Source: Mycobacterium yunnanensis (lineage in GTDB: Bacteria; Actinomycetota; Actinomycetes; Mycobacteriales; Mycobacteriaceae). Taken from it: a stretch of DNA of 64,000 nt. The position numbers and the translations under genes are program-made. The notes under the pieces were generated by a model, which worked only from the letters and a program-made list of their open reading frames with translations, did not search any database and was not told the DNA's origin. Shown here in pieces: positions 26,031 through 34,898 of this stretch; within the stretch, counting starts at the first letter, position 1; every line of letters starts with the position of its first letter. Where the stretch lies: contig NZ_JACKVK010000008.1 of the NCBI RefSeq assembly GCF_025823185.1, positions 373,565 through 437,564 of the forward strand, read 5' to 3'.

Positions 26031-27036
26031 GAACAAGCGCACTACCCGAGGCCCGGACGACGAAACACGCATCCGCCGGGCCTTGGTGACCGGCGGCGCG
26101 GGTTTCGTCGGCAGCCACCTCTGCACGGCCTTGCTCGATCGCGGGGTGGACGTCGTCTGCCTCGACGACCTCTCGACCAGTGCGCCAGGCGCTCACGAGC
26201 TGCTCGCGGGACGACCCGGCTATCACTTCGTTCAGCACGACGTCAGCGAGCCGCTACCGGCTTCGTGCACCGACACGTCGTTCGACGTGGTGTTCCACCT
26301 CGCCTCACCGGCGTCGCCGGTGGACTACCTGCGCATGCCGACGGCCACTCTGCGTGCCGGGTCCAGCGGAACCGAGGCCGCGCTGCAGGTGGCCGAGAAG
26401 TGCGGCGCCCGTGTGGTGCTTGCGTCGACGAGCGAGGTCTACGGCGACCCGCTCGAGCATCCGCAACGTGAAACCTATTGGGGCAACGTCAATCCGGTCG
26501 GTCCGCGAAGCGTGTACGACGAGGCCAAGAGATACGCGGAGGCGCTGACGTTCGCCGTCCACCGCGAGCGCGGCGTCTCCGTCGGGGTGGCCAGGATCTT
26601 CAACACCTACGGCCCTGGGATGCGGTCGGACGACGGGCGAGCCGTGCCGACCTTTTGCAGGCAAGCACTCGACGGCGAACCGATCACCGTGTCGGGTGAC
26701 GGGTCGCAGACCCGTTCACTGTGCTTCGTCGACGACACCGTCGCGGGCTTGATCGCCCTGGCCAACAGCGACGTCACGGGTCCGGTGAACATCGGCAATC
26801 CCGACGAGCTGACGGTCTTGCGGATCGCCGAAATCATCGGCGACCTGGCCGGGACGGGCGCGCCCATTCGGTTCGTCCCAGCCGTGGCCGACGATCCGCA
26901 GCGGCGGTGCCCGGACGTGTCCTTGGCCGCGCATCTCCTCGGGTGGCAACCGCGAGTGGACTACGAGCGCGGACTGGCCGTCACGGTCGAGCACTTCCGC
27001 GCGGTGCGGCCGGTGCGGTCGGGGGTGAGGCGGTGA
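26023..27036 (+). CDS. UDP-glucuronate decarboxylase (UDP-xylose synthase)-like
   Basis: A 337-residue extended SDR. TGGAGFVGSH binds NAD; HLASPASPVDY, STSEVYGDPLEHPQ and ETYWGNVNPVGPRSVYDEAK closely follow the UXS signature, with catalytic Tyr165 and Lys169, and ARIFNTYGPGM follows. UXS converts UDP-glucuronate to UDP-xylose. A UDP-glucose dehydrogenase, its substrate supplier, is the last gene of the same operon. Several in-frame starts exist (ATG 25999, GTG 26011, GTG 26023); all overlap the divergent GT2 gene, and 26023 gives the least overlap. Its stop overlaps the next GTG by four bases. Confidence 0.83.
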   Translation: MTTNKRTTRGPDDETRIRRALVTGGAGFVGSHLCTALLDRGVDVVCLDDLSTSAPGAHELLAGRPGYHFVQHDVSEPLPASCTDTSFDVVFHLASPASPVDYLRMPTATLRAGSSGTEAALQVAEKCGARVVLASTSEVYGDPLEHPQRETYWGNVNPVGPRSVYDEAKRYAEALTFAVHRERGVSVGVARIFNTYGPGMRSDDGRAVPTFCRQALDGEPITVSGDGSQTRSLCFVDDTVAGLIALANSDVTGPVNIGNPDELTVLRIAEIIGDLAGTGAPIRFVPAVADDPQRRCPDVSLAAHLLGWQPRVDYERGLAVTVEHFRAVRPVRSGVRR

Positions 27037-28691
27037 ACATCCTCGGCGTCAACGCCGTCTTCCACGATCCCGCGGCGGCGTTGGTGGTCGACGGTCACGT
27101 GGTCGCGGCTGCCGAGGAGGAACGGTTCAGCAGGCGCAAGCACGGCAAGGCGGCGGTGCCGTTCTCCACCTGGGAGTTGCCGACGGCGGCGGCCGCGTGG
27201 TGTCTCGCCGAGGCGGGGCTGACACCCGGTGACGTCGACGCGGTCGGCTATTCCTACGACCCGGCCGTGATGACGGGCGAGAGTGACGATCTGGCAGGTC
27301 TGGACGCGAACTGGGAGTACCTGCGAACCCTGTACGCCAGGCGTGCACCGCATTTCCTGGCCACGGCCCTGCCCGGTCTCGATCCGGCGAAGGTTCACCA
27401 CGTTCGGCATCACGTGGCGCACGCGGCGTCGGCCGCGCTCGCGTCGTCTCGGGCGGATTCCGCGGTGCTCGTGGTGGACGGCCGGGGCGAACGCACCTCG
27501 ATGCTTGCCGGGGTGTACCGCGGCGCCAAGCTCGACGTGCTGGCGACGCAGTCGCTGCCCCACTCCCTTGGCCTGTTCTACGAGGGCCTGACCGAGCACC
27601 TCGGATTCACGCGTTCCAGCGACGAGTACAAGGTGATGGCGATGGGGTCCTACGGTGCCCCGCGGTTCGTCGACTACCTGCGTACCCGCGTATATGCAAG
27701 GGAGGACGGCGGTTTCGTCACCGACTCCGTCGACTGGTCGACGCTGGTACCACCCCGTCCGGCCACCCCGCCCGAGAAGGCTTCGGCGTTCGCCCGGCCG
27801 GAGCCGGAGTACGCCGACCTCGCCTGCAGTGCGCAAGTGGTCCTTGAGGAGGTGCTGCTGGACCTGGTGGTCTGGCTGCGGGAACGCGTCGACGTCGACC
27901 GGCTCTGTCTGGCCGGCGGCGTCGCGCTCAACTGCGTGGCCAACACCCGCATCTTCGCCGAGGGCGACTTCCAGGACGTATGGGTGCAGCCCGCGTCCGG
28001 GGATTCGGGCACGGCCCTTGGCGCGGCGTTGACGATGGCCGCCGAGTTCGGTGAATCGATCGAGCCCATGCCGACGGCATTGCTTGGTCGAGGATGGACC
28101 GACGAGCAGATCGCCGCCGCACTGAATTCCGCGGGCGTTCGGTACGAGCGGCCCGTGGACTTCGCCGCCACGGTGGGCGATGCCCTTGCCGAGAATCAGC
28201 TGATCGGCTGGTTTCAGGGGCGCGCGGAGTTCGGCCCTCGCGCGCTGGGCGGGCGCTCGCTGCTCGTCGACCCACGGCGGGTGGAGAATCTGGAGCGGCT
28301 GAACGCAGTCAAGGGGCGCGAGCAGTTCCGGCCGGTGGCGCCGATGGTGCTGGCCGACCGGGCCGCGGAGATCTTCTCCCGTGGTCCCCTGCCGAGCCCG
28401 CACATGCTCTTCGTCCACGACGTCGCGCCGCAGTGGCGTGAACGGATCCCGGCGGTCACCCACGTCGACGGCACCGCACGGATCCAGACCGTGAAGCCGA
28501 CGCAGAAACGCTTGTACGACACCATTTCTCGCTTCGCCGAACGCACCGGTGTTCCCGTCGTGGTCAATACCAGCTTCAACACCGCGGGGCGCCCGATGGT
28601 GGACAGCCCCCGCGACGCACTGGAATGCTTCGGCAGTTCGCCGCTCGACATGCTCGCCATCGGTCCGTTCGTGGTTCGTCGACCATGGTGA
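27033..28691 (+). CDS. NodU/CmcH-family O-carbamoyltransferase
   Basis: A 552-residue carbamoyltransferase. The N-terminal Kae1-like domain starts NILGVNAVFHDPAAALVVDG and has the metal-binding HHVAH at 126-130 and VVDGRGERTS near 148. The C-terminal domain has GRAEFGPRALGGRSLLVDPR and VVVNTSFN. The family transfers carbamoyl from carbamoyl phosphate, with ATP, to sugar hydroxyls in Nod factors, aminoglycosides and cephamycins. Placed among heptose genes, a carbamoylated sugar is the likely product (inference). GTG start and stop overlap both neighbours. Confidence 0.9.
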   Translation: MNILGVNAVFHDPAAALVVDGHVVAAAEEERFSRRKHGKAAVPFSTWELPTAAAAWCLAEAGLTPGDVDAVGYSYDPAVMTGESDDLAGLDANWEYLRTLYARRAPHFLATALPGLDPAKVHHVRHHVAHAASAALASSRADSAVLVVDGRGERTSMLAGVYRGAKLDVLATQSLPHSLGLFYEGLTEHLGFTRSSDEYKVMAMGSYGAPRFVDYLRTRVYAREDGGFVTDSVDWSTLVPPRPATPPEKASAFARPEPEYADLACSAQVVLEEVLLDLVVWLRERVDVDRLCLAGGVALNCVANTRIFAEGDFQDVWVQPASGDSGTALGAALTMAAEFGESIEPMPTALLGRGWTDEQIAAALNSAGVRYERPVDFAATVGDALAENQLIGWFQGRAEFGPRALGGRSLLVDPRRVENLERLNAVKGREQFRPVAPMVLADRAAEIFSRGPLPSPHMLFVHDVAPQWRERIPAVTHVDGTARIQTVKPTQKRLYDTISRFAERTGVPVVVNTSFNTAGRPMVDSPRDALECFGSSPLDMLAIGPFVVRRPW

Positions 28692-30229
28692 CCGCGAGGG
28701 GGGACGGCGCCCTGGACTGCACCATCGTGATTCCGACCATCGGCCGGGACTCGTTGTCGCTCGTGCTCGACGCGCTGTGCGCCTCGGCGGCGCGACCGGC
28801 CGGGGTGGTGATCGTCGACGACCGGCCAGGCGGCCCAACCGAATTGGAGCTGCGATCGCGACTGCCGGTGACGCTGGTGCGCAGCGGCGGACGGGGGCCT
28901 GCCGGCGCGCGCAACGTGGGCTGGCGGGTCGCGCACACGCGGTGGATCGGCTTCCTCGACGACGACGTGCTGCCCGAGCCGGGGTGGCTGGACGACTTGG
29001 CCGTCGACCTGGCGGCCGCCGAGGCGGCGTGCGCGGCGGGCTCGCAGGGCGTGCTGGAGGTGCCTGCGGCGGTCGGTCGTCGGGCGACCGACGACGAGCG
29101 CCGCACCCTTCGGCTGGCCACCGCCCGGTGGATCACCGCCGACATGGCCTACCGGCGTGACTCGTTGGTGGCCGTCGGCGGCTTCGACGAGCGGTTCCCC
29201 CGGGCCTACCGCGAAGACTCCGACCTCGCCCTGCGTCTGCTTGCCACGGGCCGCCACGTCGTCTCCGGTCGGCGCCGCGCGGTCCATCCGGTCGCACCGT
29301 CGACGCCGCTGAGCAGCGTGCGGGCCCAGTTCGGCAACCGGGACGACGCGCTGATGCGCCGCAAGTTCGGGCCCGGTTGGCGACGGGAGATCGGCGAGGG
29401 GCCCGGCCGCCTGCCCGCCCACGCGACGACGACTGTCGCCGTGCTGGTGGCGGCGCTAAGTGCGGTCGCCGGTCGTCGCCCGGGGGCGAGCGGAGCGACG
29501 GGGGGTGGACTCCGAACCGCCCGAGCAGCGGCCGCGGTGTGGCTCGCGATGACGGCCGAATTCGCCGCTCGACGATTCGCGGCCGGTCCCCGCCAGCTCG
29601 CCGAAGCCGCCACGGTGATCGTCACCTCGGCTCTGATCCCACCGGTGGCGGTGTGGCACCGCCTGGTGGGCGAGTGGCGGCACCGCCGGGCCGTTGCCCA
29701 CCCCGTGCTGGCCGTATTGCTCGACCGCGACGACACCATCATCGAAGACGGGCCGTTCCTGGCCGATCCGGACGGCGTTCGACCGCTGCCGGGGGCGGTC
29801 CGGGCCCTCGCCAGGTTGCGCGCGGAGGGTCTGCGTCTGGCGATCGTGACCAATCAGTCCGGCGTGGCCAGGGGGTTGATCAGCGCCGACCAGTTGGACG
29901 CGGTCAACACGAAGGTCGACGACGTCCTCGGCCCCTTCGACTCCTGGCAGGTGTGCGTACACGACGACGCCACCGGGTGCGGTTGCCGAAAACCGCGGCC
30001 TGGAATGGTGCTCGCCGCTGCCGACGCCCTTGGCGTGCCGCCGGAGCGGTGCGTGATGATCGGCGACACCGGCGGTGACGTCGACGCCGCGTTGGCCGCC
30101 AACGCGCGTGCCGTGCTGGTGCCGACGGAACGCACGCGTTCGGGCGAGATCGCCAGTGCACGACTGCGGGCCAACGTGGCGGCCACGCTCTCCGACGCGG
30201 TGGCCATGGTCTTGCGGGAGGCGCGGTGA
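28685..30229 (+). CDS. GT2 glycosyltransferase fused to GmhB-type heptose bisphosphatase
   Basis: A 514-residue fusion. Residues 12-230 are a GT2 domain (CTIVIPTIGRDS, VIVDDRPGG, FLDDDVLPEPGW as DxD at 92-94, AYREDSDLALRL). Residues about 245-330 are hydrophobic and alanine-rich, possibly one or two helices. Residues 340-514 are a HAD phosphatase like GmhB: nucleophile Asp347 and Asp349 in LLDRDDTI, VTNQSGVARG, a zinc loop C424-x-H426...C432-x-C434, RKPRPGM, and MIGDTGGD. GmhB removes the 7-phosphate of heptose 1,7-bisphosphate. ATG 28685 or GTG 28688 start; both overlap the carbamoyltransferase stop. Confidence 0.88.
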   Translation: MVTARGDGALDCTIVIPTIGRDSLSLVLDALCASAARPAGVVIVDDRPGGPTELELRSRLPVTLVRSGGRGPAGARNVGWRVAHTRWIGFLDDDVLPEPGWLDDLAVDLAAAEAACAAGSQGVLEVPAAVGRRATDDERRTLRLATARWITADMAYRRDSLVAVGGFDERFPRAYREDSDLALRLLATGRHVVSGRRRAVHPVAPSTPLSSVRAQFGNRDDALMRRKFGPGWRREIGEGPGRLPAHATTTVAVLVAALSAVAGRRPGASGATGGGLRTARAAAAVWLAMTAEFAARRFAAGPRQLAEAATVIVTSALIPPVAVWHRLVGEWRHRRAVAHPVLAVLLDRDDTIIEDGPFLADPDGVRPLPGAVRALARLRAEGLRLAIVTNQSGVARGLISADQLDAVNTKVDDVLGPFDSWQVCVHDDATGCGCRKPRPGMVLAAADALGVPPERCVMIGDTGGDVDAALAANARAVLVPTERTRSGEIASARLRANVAATLSDAVAMVLREAR

Positions 30230-31254
30230 GCACCGCGGTGGTGGCCCGTCTGGACAGCGCAGGTGACGTACTGATCACCGGTCCTGCCGTGCGGGCCGTT
30301 GCGACGGCCCACGACCGCGTCGTCTTCTTGGCCGGGCCTAGGGGTGGTGCGGCGGCGGCTCTGCTGCCCGGCGTCGACGAGGTTCTGGAATGGCAGGCGC
30401 CGTGGGTCGACTTCGACTCACCCGCGCTGACGGGCGATCACGTCGAGGCCGTGGTGAAACAGCTGCGCGACCTCGCCCCCGATCGCATGTACGTGATGAC
30501 GTCCTTTCACCAGTCGCCGCTGCCCCTGGCACTCGTCTGCCGGATGGCGGGAGTGCCGTGGGTCGGTGCGATCTGCGAGGACTACCCCGGGACCCTCCTG
30601 GATCTGCGCCATCACGTCGAACCCGGCGTACCAGAACCCTTGCGCGCCTTGTCATTGGTGTCGGCGGCCGGCTGTGGGTTGCCCGCCGGTGACGACGGCA
30701 CACTGCGGGTCACCTATCCCGCGGTGGTTCCCGAACGCCTGCGCCGGCGAATCGGGCAGGGACCGTACGTCGTCTTCCATCCCGGTGCGGCGGTGCCGGC
30801 CCGCATGCCGAGTGTCGCGCGGAGTGCGGCGATGGTCGACGCGCTCGGCCGTGCCGGGCACCGGGTGGTGGTGACCGGGTCGAGTTCGGAGCGTCGACTG
30901 ACCGAGGAGGTCGCCGGGGGCCATGCGGTCGACCTCGGTGGTCGAACCGAATTGCACACGCTGGCAGCGGTTTACGCCCGTGCGGCAGTGGTGGTCGCGC
31001 CGAACACCGGGCCCGCCCATCTGGCCGCGGCCGTAGGGGTGCCCATCGTGTCGTTGTTCGCCCCCGTGGTGCCCGCCACCCAATGGAAGCCCTACGGCAC
31101 CGACGTGACGGTCCTGGGAGATCAGAGGGCGCCCTGCCGGGCCACTCGGGCTCGCCGGTGTCCGGTCCCCGGGCATCCGTGCCTCGACCGAATCACCGAC
31201 GCAGAACTGGTGTCGGCCGTCGACGCGGCCGTCGAACGAAGGGAATGGCGATGA
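30226..31254 (+). CDS. GT9 heptosyltransferase-like glycosyltransferase (first copy)
   Basis: A 342-residue GT-B enzyme of family GT9 (ADP-heptose:acceptor heptosyltransferases). It has an N-terminal RLDSAGDVLITGPAVRAV (WaaC/WaaF-like SxGDxxxxxP), a central VVFHPGAAVPARMPS, and the C-terminal APNTGPAHLAAAVGVPIVSLFAPVVPATQW motif that binds the ADP-sugar. Its donor is expected to be the ADP-heptose made by the neighbouring genes. Both ends overlap neighbours by four bases. Confidence 0.87.
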   Translation: MSTAVVARLDSAGDVLITGPAVRAVATAHDRVVFLAGPRGGAAAALLPGVDEVLEWQAPWVDFDSPALTGDHVEAVVKQLRDLAPDRMYVMTSFHQSPLPLALVCRMAGVPWVGAICEDYPGTLLDLRHHVEPGVPEPLRALSLVSAAGCGLPAGDDGTLRVTYPAVVPERLRRRIGQGPYVVFHPGAAVPARMPSVARSAAMVDALGRAGHRVVVTGSSSERRLTEEVAGGHAVDLGGRTELHTLAAVYARAAVVVAPNTGPAHLAAAVGVPIVSLFAPVVPATQWKPYGTDVTVLGDQRAPCRATRARRCPVPGHPCLDRITDAELVSAVDAAVERREWR

Positions 31255-31832
31255 CGACCGAATCGATCACCGCGCACTTTCACGCATTGTCCACTGCTCT
31301 TTCTCGGACCGAGGGCGACGTCGTCCGCATCAGGTCCTGGGGTCGCCACCTGGCCGAGGTGCTCGACGGCGGCGGTCGTCTTCTGGCGTGCGGCAACGGC
31401 GGAAGTGCCGCCGAGGCCCAGCATTTGACCGCCGAACTGGTGGGGCGGTTCCATGGCGAGCGGCGAGCGCTCTCGGCGATCTCACTCCACGCGGACACCT
31501 CCGCGTTGACCGCGGTTGCCAACGACTACGGACTCGAGGAGATGTTCGCCCGCGGAGTCCGTGCGCATGGTCGCCGCGACGACGTGCTGATCGGGTTGTC
31601 CACCAGCGGTGCCAGCCCCAACGTGCTCGCCGCCGTCAAGGCTGCCCAAGACGTCGGCATGACCACCTGGGCCTTGACGGGTCCCGCGCCCAACCCGTTG
31701 GCAGGCACCAGTGACGACGCCGTCTGCGTCGACTCTCCGTCGGCCGCAACGGTTCAGGAGGTGCATCTGGTTCTGGTGCACACGCTGTGCATGGCGCTGG
31801 ACGAGTCGTTGTCGTCCGCGGGGCGGCCGTGA
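31251..31832 (+). CDS. gmhA: Sedoheptulose-7-phosphate isomerase GmhA
   Basis: A 193-residue SIS-domain isomerase, almost the same length as E. coli GmhA (192). It converts sedoheptulose 7-phosphate to D-glycero-D-manno-heptose 7-phosphate. GNGGSAAEAQHLTAEL contains His58 and Glu62, and QEVHLVLVHTLC contains Gln169 and His177; their spacings equal the E. coli zinc ligands His61, Glu65, Gln172 and His180. SLHADTSALTAVANDYG and LSTSGASPNV complete the sugar-phosphate site. ATG 31251 overlaps the upstream stop. Confidence 0.93.
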   Translation: MTTESITAHFHALSTALSRTEGDVVRIRSWGRHLAEVLDGGGRLLACGNGGSAAEAQHLTAELVGRFHGERRALSAISLHADTSALTAVANDYGLEEMFARGVRAHGRRDDVLIGLSTSGASPNVLAAVKAAQDVGMTTWALTGPAPNPLAGTSDDAVCVDSPSAATVQEVHLVLVHTLCMALDESLSSAGRP

Positions 31833-33253
31833 GCGGGCGCGGCCCCTTGGTGATCGTCGGCGACACGATGCTCGACGTCGACCTGGAGGGCTCGGCCACC
31901 CGACTCAGTCCGGAGGCGCCGGTACCCGTGGTCGACGCGCAGCGGTGCTGGCACCGACCCGGTGGCGCCGGTTTGGCCGCGATGCTGGCCGCCCGACACG
32001 ACCGCGACGTGGTTCTGGTCACGGGCATCGCCGACGACGACCGCGGCGCCCGGATCCGAGAACTGTTGGCTGCTGGGGGTGTTCGCGTCCTTTCCCTACC
32101 GATGCGAGGCAGCACCGTGACCAAGACCAGGATCAGGGCTGCGGGTCAGTCACTGCTGCGGGTCGACCATGGTGATGCGCGGTACCAGACGCAACCACTG
32201 CCGGACGAGGTCCCCGAAGCCCTGATGACGGCACGGTCGTTGTGCGTCGCCGACTACGGCGGTGGGTTGACGGCGTTGGCGACGATGCGGGAGGCGTTGA
32301 CGCGAGCCGCGACGACCGCGCCGATGGTGTGGGACCCGCATCCACGCGGACGCCCGCCGATTCCGGGGTGCGTGTTGGTCACCCCCAACGAGGCCGAGGC
32401 CAAGCAGTTGTGCCCCGACGGAAGCCTCGACGCGTTGCGGCGGCAGTGGCACGCCGAGGCCGTGTGCGTGACGATGGGCGCCCGTGGCGCGCGACTGTTC
32501 GTCGGGGACGCGCCCCGCAGGCACGTCGAGGTTCCCGTCGTCGACCGGTTGGCCGCAGCACGCGTCGACGCGTGCGGCGCGGGGGACAGGTTCGCCGTGG
32601 CCGCGGCCGTCGCGTTGGCCGAGGGGGCGGGACCGCACGAGGCGGTGGTCATGGCCGTCACCGCCGCCGCCCGGTTCGTCGCCGCCGGCGGCGCCGCGGG
32701 CGTGTCGACCACCGCATCGCTTGGCCATGACGGCGACGCGCTGACGCCGAGCCGCCAGGCCGGCGCCGAGACCTCACTGGACGCGGCAGAGCAGGTCCGT
32801 CGATGGCGGGCCGACGGCCGGACCGTCGTGGCGACCGGTGGCTGCTTCGACCTGTTGCACACCGGGCACGTCAACCTGCTGCGCCACGCCAGACAACTCG
32901 GGGATGCGCTGCTGGTACTCGTCAACTCCGACGAGTCGGTCCGTGCCCTCAAGGGGCCGAACCGCCCGATCATGCCCGCAGCGGATCGTGCGCGCGTCGT
33001 CGCGGCGCTGGGCTGTGTGGACGCCGTCTTCGTCTTCGACGACGCGACCCCCGAACGTCTGCTCGACGATCTGCGCCCCGACGTCTGGGTCAAGGGCGGC
33101 GACTACGCCATCGAGGACCTGCCGGAGGCGCAGGTCGTGCGGCTGCACGGAGGCGACGTGATCACCGTGCCGATCGTCGCCGGATATTCGACGTCCCAGC
33201 TGATCGCGACGGCGCGATCGGAACGAGCCAACCACGGAAGGACCTCGAGATGA
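31829..33253 (+). CDS. hldE: Bifunctional heptose-7-P kinase / heptose-1-P adenylyltransferase HldE
   Basis: A 474-residue two-domain enzyme, the same size and domain order as E. coli HldE (477). The N-terminal PfkB kinase has GDTMLDVDLEGSATRLSPEAP and catalytic Asp253 in the GAGD anion-hole motif. The C-terminal nucleotidyltransferase starts near residue 325, with TGGCFDLLHTGH (HTGH at 344-347) and the GYSTSQLI end motif. It phosphorylates heptose 7-phosphate at C1, and after GmhB action adenylylates heptose 1-phosphate to ADP-D-glycero-beta-D-manno-heptose. Overlaps both neighbours by four bases. Confidence 0.93.
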   Translation: MSGRGPLVIVGDTMLDVDLEGSATRLSPEAPVPVVDAQRCWHRPGGAGLAAMLAARHDRDVVLVTGIADDDRGARIRELLAAGGVRVLSLPMRGSTVTKTRIRAAGQSLLRVDHGDARYQTQPLPDEVPEALMTARSLCVADYGGGLTALATMREALTRAATTAPMVWDPHPRGRPPIPGCVLVTPNEAEAKQLCPDGSLDALRRQWHAEAVCVTMGARGARLFVGDAPRRHVEVPVVDRLAAARVDACGAGDRFAVAAAVALAEGAGPHEAVVMAVTAAARFVAAGGAAGVSTTASLGHDGDALTPSRQAGAETSLDAAEQVRRWRADGRTVVATGGCFDLLHTGHVNLLRHARQLGDALLVLVNSDESVRALKGPNRPIMPAADRARVVAALGCVDAVFVFDDATPERLLDDLRPDVWVKGGDYAIEDLPEAQVVRLHGGDVITVPIVAGYSTSQLIATARSERANHGRTSR

Positions 33254-33966
33254 CCTATGCTGCAACCCCGTCCATCGTCGGAAACGTGATCATCACCGGC
33301 GGGGCGTCGGGTCTCGGCGCCGCAACGGCAGAGGCGGTACGGCGCCACGGCGGGACACCGCTGATCATCGACAAGCAACCGCCGACGGGGCCCAACGCCA
33401 ACGCTGCCCACGCGTTCGCCGATCTGGCCGACACCGATGCCGTGCAGGCCGCGGTCACCAGTTTGGCCGAGCGCGCCGACGGCCCCGTCACGGGGCTGTT
33501 CACCCCCGCGGGCATCGACTCCTGCGGCACCTTGGAAGACGTCCCCGCCAAGGAGTGGAACCAGGTGGTGATGGTCAACCTGCTGGGTACCGCGGCCGTC
33601 GTGCGGGCGGCCTTGCCGCTGCTTCGCGCCAGCCGGGGCCGGATCGTGACGGTGGCGTCGACGCTCGGCATCAAGGCGGTCAGCGACGCCACCGCGTACT
33701 GCGCCTCCAAGTTCGGCGTCGTCGGCTTCACGCGGGCCCTGGCCGCCGAACTGGCGGGCGACGTGGGGGTGACGCTGCTGATCCCGGGTGGCATGCACAC
33801 GCCCTTCTTCGACGGGCGAGCCGAGCAGTACAAGCCGCCGCCCGACGCGAAGCTCAACCGCCCGGAAGACGTCGCCGAGACGGTGGTCTTCGCGCTGTGC
33901 CAGCCCGCGGGTTGTGAGATCCGGGAGATGGTGGTCGCCTCGTCGACGGAGTCGTCGTGGCCGTGA
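33250..33966 (+). CDS. Classical short-chain dehydrogenase/reductase in heptose operon
   Basis: A 238-residue classical SDR: TGGASGLG at 16-23, catalytic Ser137 (VASTLG), Tyr150 and Lys154 (YCASK). It is too short and of the wrong subfamily to be HldD, the ADP-heptose 6-epimerase, which is an extended SDR. It could oxidise or reduce a carbon of the heptose or of another sugar nucleotide. Start and stop overlap neighbours (ATGA; GTGA), so it belongs firmly to the operon. Confidence 0.85.
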   Translation: MTYAATPSIVGNVIITGGASGLGAATAEAVRRHGGTPLIIDKQPPTGPNANAAHAFADLADTDAVQAAVTSLAERADGPVTGLFTPAGIDSCGTLEDVPAKEWNQVVMVNLLGTAAVVRAALPLLRASRGRIVTVASTLGIKAVSDATAYCASKFGVVGFTRALAAELAGDVGVTLLIPGGMHTPFFDGRAEQYKPPPDAKLNRPEDVAETVVFALCQPAGCEIREMVVASSTESSWP

Positions 33967-34898
33967 CGACCCCCGTCGTCTACGTGCTGCGCGCGCTGGG
34001 ACTCGGCGATCTGCTGACGGCGGTGCCGGCCCTGCGAGGTCTGCGGCGCCATTACCCGGTCGCCCGGCTCGTCCTGGCCGCCCCCGAGCGGTATCGCGAG
34101 CTCGCTCTGATGACGGGAGCCGTCGACGACGTGGTGCCCACCGCGGCCCTCGGCGACCTGGCCCCGCTTCGCCACCCCCCGGAGCTGGCGGTCAACCTGC
34201 ACGGCAGTGGGCCGCAGAGCATCTCTCACGTCGTCGCCCTCGAGCCCAGGGCCGTACTCAGTCACCGGCACCGACGGTTTCCCGCCGTGCCGGGTCCGCC
34301 GTGGCGCGAGGATCTCCACGAGGTGGACCGGTGGTGCATGCTGCTCGCCTCGGCGGGCATCGCGAGCGACCCGTCGGATCTGATCCTCGACCGACCTGCG
34401 GCCACGCCGGGGCGCGCCGGCACGGTCGTGGTGCACCCGGGTGCCTCGGCGGCGGCCCGCCGCTGGCCGTTGGACCGCTTCGCCCAGATTGCGGCCGCTC
34501 TGCACGCCGACGGTCACGACGTGCTCGTCACCGGTGTCGCCGACGAGCGGCCCCTGGCCATCGAGGTGGCCGAAGCCGCCGGGTTGCCCGAATCATCGGT
34601 CATGGCAGGACGATTGACCGTTCGTGAACTGGTCTCGTTGATCGGGTGCTCCCGCCTGGTCGTCTGCGGTGACACCGGCGTCGGACACGTCGCGACCGCG
34701 ACGTCGACGCCGTCGGTGGTGCTCTTCGGCCCCACCGCTCCCAGCCGGTGGGGGCCTCGGAACCCCGACCGCCACCTCGTCCTGTGGTCTGGCCGGCTCG
34801 GAGATCCCCACGGCGACCGGCCGCATCGGGGGCTGCTGGAGATCGCGGTATCCGACGTCCTCGACGCGAGCCGTGCGCTGCTCGCGAGGTCGGCATGA
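33963..34898 (+). CDS. GT9 heptosyltransferase-like glycosyltransferase (second copy)
   Basis: A 311-residue GT9 enzyme, distinct from the copy at 30226. It has RALGLGDLLTAVPALRGLRRHYP at the N-terminus, VVHPGASAAARRWPLDRFA, and GDTGVGHVATATSTPSVVLFGPTAPSRWGP at the C-terminus. Two GT9 enzymes imply at least two heptose (or heptose-like) transfers, as WaaC and WaaF do in LPS core. GTG 33963 overlaps the SDR stop; GTG 33957 is also in frame. Confidence 0.86.
   Translation: MTTPVVYVLRALGLGDLLTAVPALRGLRRHYPVARLVLAAPERYRELALMTGAVDDVVPTAALGDLAPLRHPPELAVNLHGSGPQSISHVVALEPRAVLSHRHRRFPAVPGPPWREDLHEVDRWCMLLASAGIASDPSDLILDRPAATPGRAGTVVVHPGASAAARRWPLDRFAQIAAALHADGHDVLVTGVADERPLAIEVAEAAGLPESSVMAGRLTVRELVSLIGCSRLVVCGDTGVGHVATATSTPSVVLFGPTAPSRWGPRNPDRHLVLWSGRLGDPHGDRPHRGLLEIAVSDVLDASRALLARSA

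Noticed and set aside
26023..27036. Considered as HldD or GalE
   Set aside because: The HLASPASPxxY, DPLEHPQ and YWGNVNP segments are specific to UDP-glucuronate decarboxylases.
33250..33966. SDR considered as HldD (ADP-heptose 6-epimerase)
   Set aside because: It is a 238-residue classical SDR with YCASK; HldD is an extended SDR of about 310 residues with different motifs.
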